64,000 nucleotides of DNA from Ekhidna sp964289745 (GTDB lineage Bacteria; Bacteroidota; Bacteroidia; Cytophagales; Cyclobacteriaceae), in the NCBI GenBank assembly GCA_964289745.1, contig CAXYMM010000002.1:372001-436000 (forward strand), in the 5' to 3' direction. The notes beneath the pieces are model-generated. The model worked only from the letters and a program-made list of their open reading frames with translations. It did no database searches and had not been told where the DNA came from. Shown here one piece after another: positions 61,341 to 64,000 of this stretch. A program made the translations under genes and the position numbers. How positions within the stretch are numbered: the first letter of the stretch is position 1; every line of letters begins with the position of its first letter.

Positions 61341-62051
61341 ATGGGAAAACTCACTAAAAATCAGAAAAAGACTCAAGAAATACTGAAAGTTGGTAAAGAA
61401 TATTCTTTAGAGGAGGCATCTACACTTATAAAGGAAATTACCTTCTCAAAGTTTGATGCCTCAGTAGATATAGACATAAGACTCGGCATTGATCCCAAAA
61501 AAGCAGATCAAATGGTTCGGGGAGTTGTTTCCTTGCCTCACGGTGTGGGAAAAGAAGTTAGAGTCTTGGTGTTGTGTACACCAGAAAAGGAACAAGAAGT
61601 CAGAGATGCTGGAGCAGATCATGTTGGATTGGACGAATATGTTAAGAAGATCGAAGAGGGTTGGACTGATATAGACGTTATCATTACGATGCCAACGGTT
61701 ATGGCTCAGGTGGGTCGTTTAGGTAGAGTTTTAGGCCCTAGAGGTTTAATGCCTAACCCTAAGTCTGGTACTGTTACTATGGATATTGCTCAAGCAGTGA
61801 CTGATATAAAAGCGGGTAAGATTGATTTTAAAGTAGATAAGTTTGGCATCATTCATTCGAGTATTGGTAAAGTATCTTTTGATTCTGATAAGATCAAAGA
61901 GAACGCTCTTGAAATGATCCAAACGGTTTCTAAACTGAAGCCATCTTCAGCGAAAGGAACTTATTTCAAGTCTATTACCATATCAAGTACCATGAGTAGT
62001 GGAATTACAATTGATAAAAGTAGTGTAGCGAACATATTAAGGTTATTATGA
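61341..62051 (+). CDS. rplA: 50S ribosomal protein L1
   Basis: The 236-residue protein has the L1 blocks VRVLVLCTPEKEQEV-like, GRLGRVLGPRGLMPNPKSGTV and the VGKISFDSDK-like end. L1 binds 23S rRNA and its own message in other bacteria. Its stop overlaps the rplJ ATG by four bases (ATGA, 62048-62051). Confidence 0.97.
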   Translation: MGKLTKNQKKTQEILKVGKEYSLEEASTLIKEITFSKFDASVDIDIRLGIDPKKADQMVRGVVSLPHGVGKEVRVLVLCTPEKEQEVRDAGADHVGLDEYVKKIEEGWTDIDVIITMPTVMAQVGRLGRVLGPRGLMPNPKSGTVTMDIAQAVTDIKAGKIDFKVDKFGIIHSSIGKVSFDSDKIKENALEMIQTVSKLKPSSAKGTYFKSITISSTMSSGITIDKSSVANILRLL

Positions 62052-62575
62052 CACGAGAAGACAAAGCACGATTAATTAGTGACCTAGCTGAAAAGTTTAA
62101 GGAAACAGACCACTTTTACATAACAGATACTTCTGGGCTCACAGTAACAGAAGTGAATAAGTTTAGAGAAATGTGTTTTAAGCAAGGTGTTGAGTATAAG
62201 ATGGTGAAGAATACCCTGATAAAGAAAGCATTGGAAAACATAGAGGAAGATCATTCATCTCTCGATAAAGTTTTGAAAGGAACTTCTGGGATCATGTTTG
62301 TAAATGAAAATGCAAACGCACCCGCTAAGATTATCAAAGAATTCAAAAAAGAAGATTCAAAAGATAGGCCAGTATTTAAGGCTGCTTCAGTTGATTCAGA
62401 CTTGTTTATTGGCGAAGATCAGTTAGGAGCACTTACCAGTCTGAAATCTAAGCAAGAGCTTATTGGTGAAGTTATTACATTATTGCAATCGCCTGCTAAA
62501 AACGTTCTTTCTTTGCTGCAAAGTGGAGAACAGAAATTGGCTGGAATTGTTAAGACACTTTCAGAAAGAGAATAA
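62048..62575 (+). CDS. rplJ: 50S ribosomal protein L10
   Basis: The 175-residue protein forms the base of the ribosomal stalk that holds L7/L12. It has the L10 start TREDKARLISDLAEKFKETD and the YKMVKNTLIKKAL block. Translational coupling with rplA by ATGA. rplL follows after 32 bases. Confidence 0.96.
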   Translation: MTREDKARLISDLAEKFKETDHFYITDTSGLTVTEVNKFREMCFKQGVEYKMVKNTLIKKALENIEEDHSSLDKVLKGTSGIMFVNENANAPAKIIKEFKKEDSKDRPVFKAASVDSDLFIGEDQLGALTSLKSKQELIGEVITLLQSPAKNVLSLLQSGEQKLAGIVKTLSERE

Positions 62576-62607
62576 TAAATTTTAAATAAAATTAATACTT
62601 AATTAAA

Positions 62608-62991
62608 ATGGCGGATTTAAAAGAATTTGCAGAGCAATTAGTTAACCTATCGGTAAAAGAGGTAAACGAATTAGCAACTATCCTTAAGGATGATTACGGA
62701 ATAGAACCTGCTGTAGCCTCAGGGCCAGTTATGATAGCCGGTGGTGCTGGCAATGGAGAAGAAGGTGGCGGTGAAGAAAAATCTTCATTTGACGTTATTC
62801 TTAAGTCGCCAGGTGGAGCCAAGTTAGCAATCGTGAAGCTGGTGAAAGAGTTGACTGGTCTTGGTCTAAAAGAGGCTAAAGAGTTGGTAGATGGTGTTCC
62901 TAAACCAGTAAAAGAAGGAATTGCTAAGGATGAGGCAGAAGGTCTCAAAAAGCAACTTGAGGAAGCTGGTGCAGAAGTAGAATTAAAGTAA
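62608..62991 (+). CDS. rplL: 50S ribosomal protein L7/L12
   Basis: The 127-residue stalk protein has an N-terminal dimer domain (LKEFAEQLVNLSVKEVNELA), a Gly/Glu hinge (AGGAGNGEEGGGEEKS) and the C-terminal factor-binding domain (VIKLVKELTGLGLKEAKELV-like). It is highly expressed. A conserved-looking hairpin separates it from rpoB. Confidence 0.97.
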   Translation: MADLKEFAEQLVNLSVKEVNELATILKDDYGIEPAVASGPVMIAGGAGNGEEGGGEEKSSFDVILKSPGGAKLAIVKLVKELTGLGLKEAKELVDGVPKPVKEGIAKDEAEGLKKQLEEAGAEVELK

Positions 62992-63014
62992 CTAGCTAGC
63001 TTAATAATAATATT

Positions 63015-63053
63015 GGATTAGATCTGAATCCTATGTGAGATCAGGTCTATTCC
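63015..63053 (+). promoter_or_regulatory. Hairpin in the rplL-rpoB spacer
   Basis: GGATTAGATCTGA (63015-63027) pairs with TCAGGTCTATTCC (63041-63053), one T-T mismatch and one G-U pair, across a 13-base loop. It has no long T run. In other bacteria this spacer holds an attenuator and an RNase III site that set the rpl/rpo ratio; the same job here is inference. Confidence 0.5.
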
Positions 63054-63111
63054 TGTTTGTATATAAGGCTAAAAGTTCTTTAAAAAATTATAAATTAAAA
63101 CTCAGTAAGCT

Positions 63112-64000
63112 TTGGCTAGAAACAATTTAGGAAGGATCAATTTTTCTTCCATCAAATCAGTATTGGATTATCCAGATTTTCTAGATGTTCAATTAAAATC
63201 ATTTATCGACTTTTTCCAGTTGGATACTCCCGCCGAAAAAAAGGAAGGCGAAGGTCTATATAAAGTATTCATGGAAAACTTCCCCATTACAGATTCGCGC
63301 GAGAATTTCGTTTTGGAGTTTGTAGACTATACAGTGGATCCACCAAAATATAGTATTCAGGAATGCATAGAACGTGGACTTACTTATTCAGTTCCGCTTA
63401 AAGCTAAATTACGACTCCTCTGTAACGACAAAGAAAATGAAGACTTTGAAACAATTGAGCAGGAGGTATTTTTAGGAAATATCCCATATATGACTGAAAA
63501 GGGCTCTTTTGTTATAAATGGTGCTGAGCGAGTCATCGTTTCTCAATTACACCGATCTCCAGGAGTATTCTTTGCTCAAAGCAAGCATTCAAACGGAACG
63601 CTTCTTTACAGTGCCAGAATTATTCCATTTAAAGGATCATGGATTGAATTTGCGACTGACGTTAACAACGTGATGTATGCTTATATTGATCGGAAGAAAA
63701 AATTCCCTATCACAACTCTACTTAGGTCTATTGGGTATGGATCCGATAAGCAAATACTTGATTTATTCGGTCTTTCAGAAGAAATAGAAGCAACTGAAAA
63801 AGAGCTTAAGAAAATTATTGGTAGAAGACTGGCCGCTAGGGTTTTGAGAACTTGGACTGAAGACTTTGTGGATGAAGATACAGGGGAGGTCGTTTCTATT
63901 GATCGAAATGAGGTTGTTCTTGAAAGAGACAGTATTATCAATGATGAAGACATTGCCACGATCCTTGATTCTGGTTCAAAATCAGTCATCTTACATAGAA
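63112..64000 (+). CDS. rpoB: RNA polymerase beta subunit, N-terminal part (partial)
   Basis: The frame is open from a TTG at 63112 to the right edge (296 codons). The start reads ARNNLGRINFSSIKSVLDYP and DFLDVQLKSFIDFF, then ECIERGLTYSVPLKAKLRL, PYMTEKGSFVINGAERVIVS and QLHRSPGVFF, all typical of Bacteroidota RpoB. An in-frame TAA at 63106-63108 and the absence of a nearby ATG fix the TTG as start. The remaining three quarters of the gene lie beyond the window. Confidence 0.95.
   Translation, partial: MARNNLGRINFSSIKSVLDYPDFLDVQLKSFIDFFQLDTPAEKKEGEGLYKVFMENFPITDSRENFVLEFVDYTVDPPKYSIQECIERGLTYSVPLKAKLRLLCNDKENEDFETIEQEVFLGNIPYMTEKGSFVINGAERVIVSQLHRSPGVFFAQSKHSNGTLLYSARIIPFKGSWIEFATDVNNVMYAYIDRKKKFPITTLLRSIGYGSDKQILDLFGLSEEIEATEKELKKIIGRRLAARVLRTWTEDFVDEDTGEVVSIDRNEVVLERDSIINDEDIATILDSGSKSVILHR

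Overview
The window looks like part of a Bacteroidota chromosome, most likely Cytophagales. Supporting signs are the low G+C content, the near absence of Shine-Dalgarno sequences, several TTG / TAnnTTTG (-33/-7) promoters, LptF/G-type permease and START-like proteins of Bacteroidota type, the carboxyspermidine route to polyamines, and RpoB and ribosomal protein sequences of Bacteroidota type. The genus cannot be read from the sequence.

Layout. 1-4453: core genes (end of an LptF/G permease, rpsO, pnp, trxB) and a frameshifted TPR gene. 4454-11410: small membrane, lipoprotein and hypothetical genes, an alpha/beta hydrolase and a two-gene polyamine operon (nspC and its dehydrogenase). 11750-19935: a peroxidase, two paralogous PKD/cadherin-like/leucine-rich-repeat lipoproteins (one with 12 PKD domains), an orphan protein resembling the N-terminal part of IF-2, and a secreted rhodanese. 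20337-23951: tRNA-Met, a START-like gene, tRNA-Gly, tRNA-Leu, a BglII/BstYI-like restriction-modification pair and an IS1595-family transposase remnant. 23948-30502: mutS, an SpoU methyltransferase, a membrane protein, a TPR protein, an Lrp regulator and a PyrR-like enzyme. 30499-34849: a kinase-like hypothetical, a broken bestrophin gene, a glycosyltransferase and a histidine kinase. 34839-46589: an NtrC-type regulator and two divergent export clusters separated by 1.5 kb of gene debris. 46665-58027: a broken small gene, then lpxH-like, ftsH, rsfS, birA, ahcY, ECF sigma with anti-sigma, gmk, nadD, frr, pyrH and an aminotransferase. 58304-64000: tRNA-Tyr-Gly-Thr, tuf, tRNA-Trp, secE, nusG, rplKAJL and the start of rpoB.

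How it fits together. The most distinctive region is 33482-46589. A two-component pair (NtrY-like kinase, sigma-54 activator) lies beside a type-I-like exporter (ABC, HlyD, TolC) whose ATPase domain has degenerate Walker B and H-loop residues. Divergent from it is a MacA / ABC-ATPase / TolC set with no permease gene. A decayed duplicate of the promoter and 5' end of the MacA-like gene lies just upstream; both copies carry sigma-54-like -24/-12 boxes with different single defects. The debris also holds an ISAs1-type transposase remnant.

A second theme is decay. I see five likely single-base frameshifts, four of them in A/T runs, all in accessory genes, while the long core genes are intact. No CRISPR array, prophage or rRNA operon was seen. 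All statements come from reading the sequence; no database search was possible.
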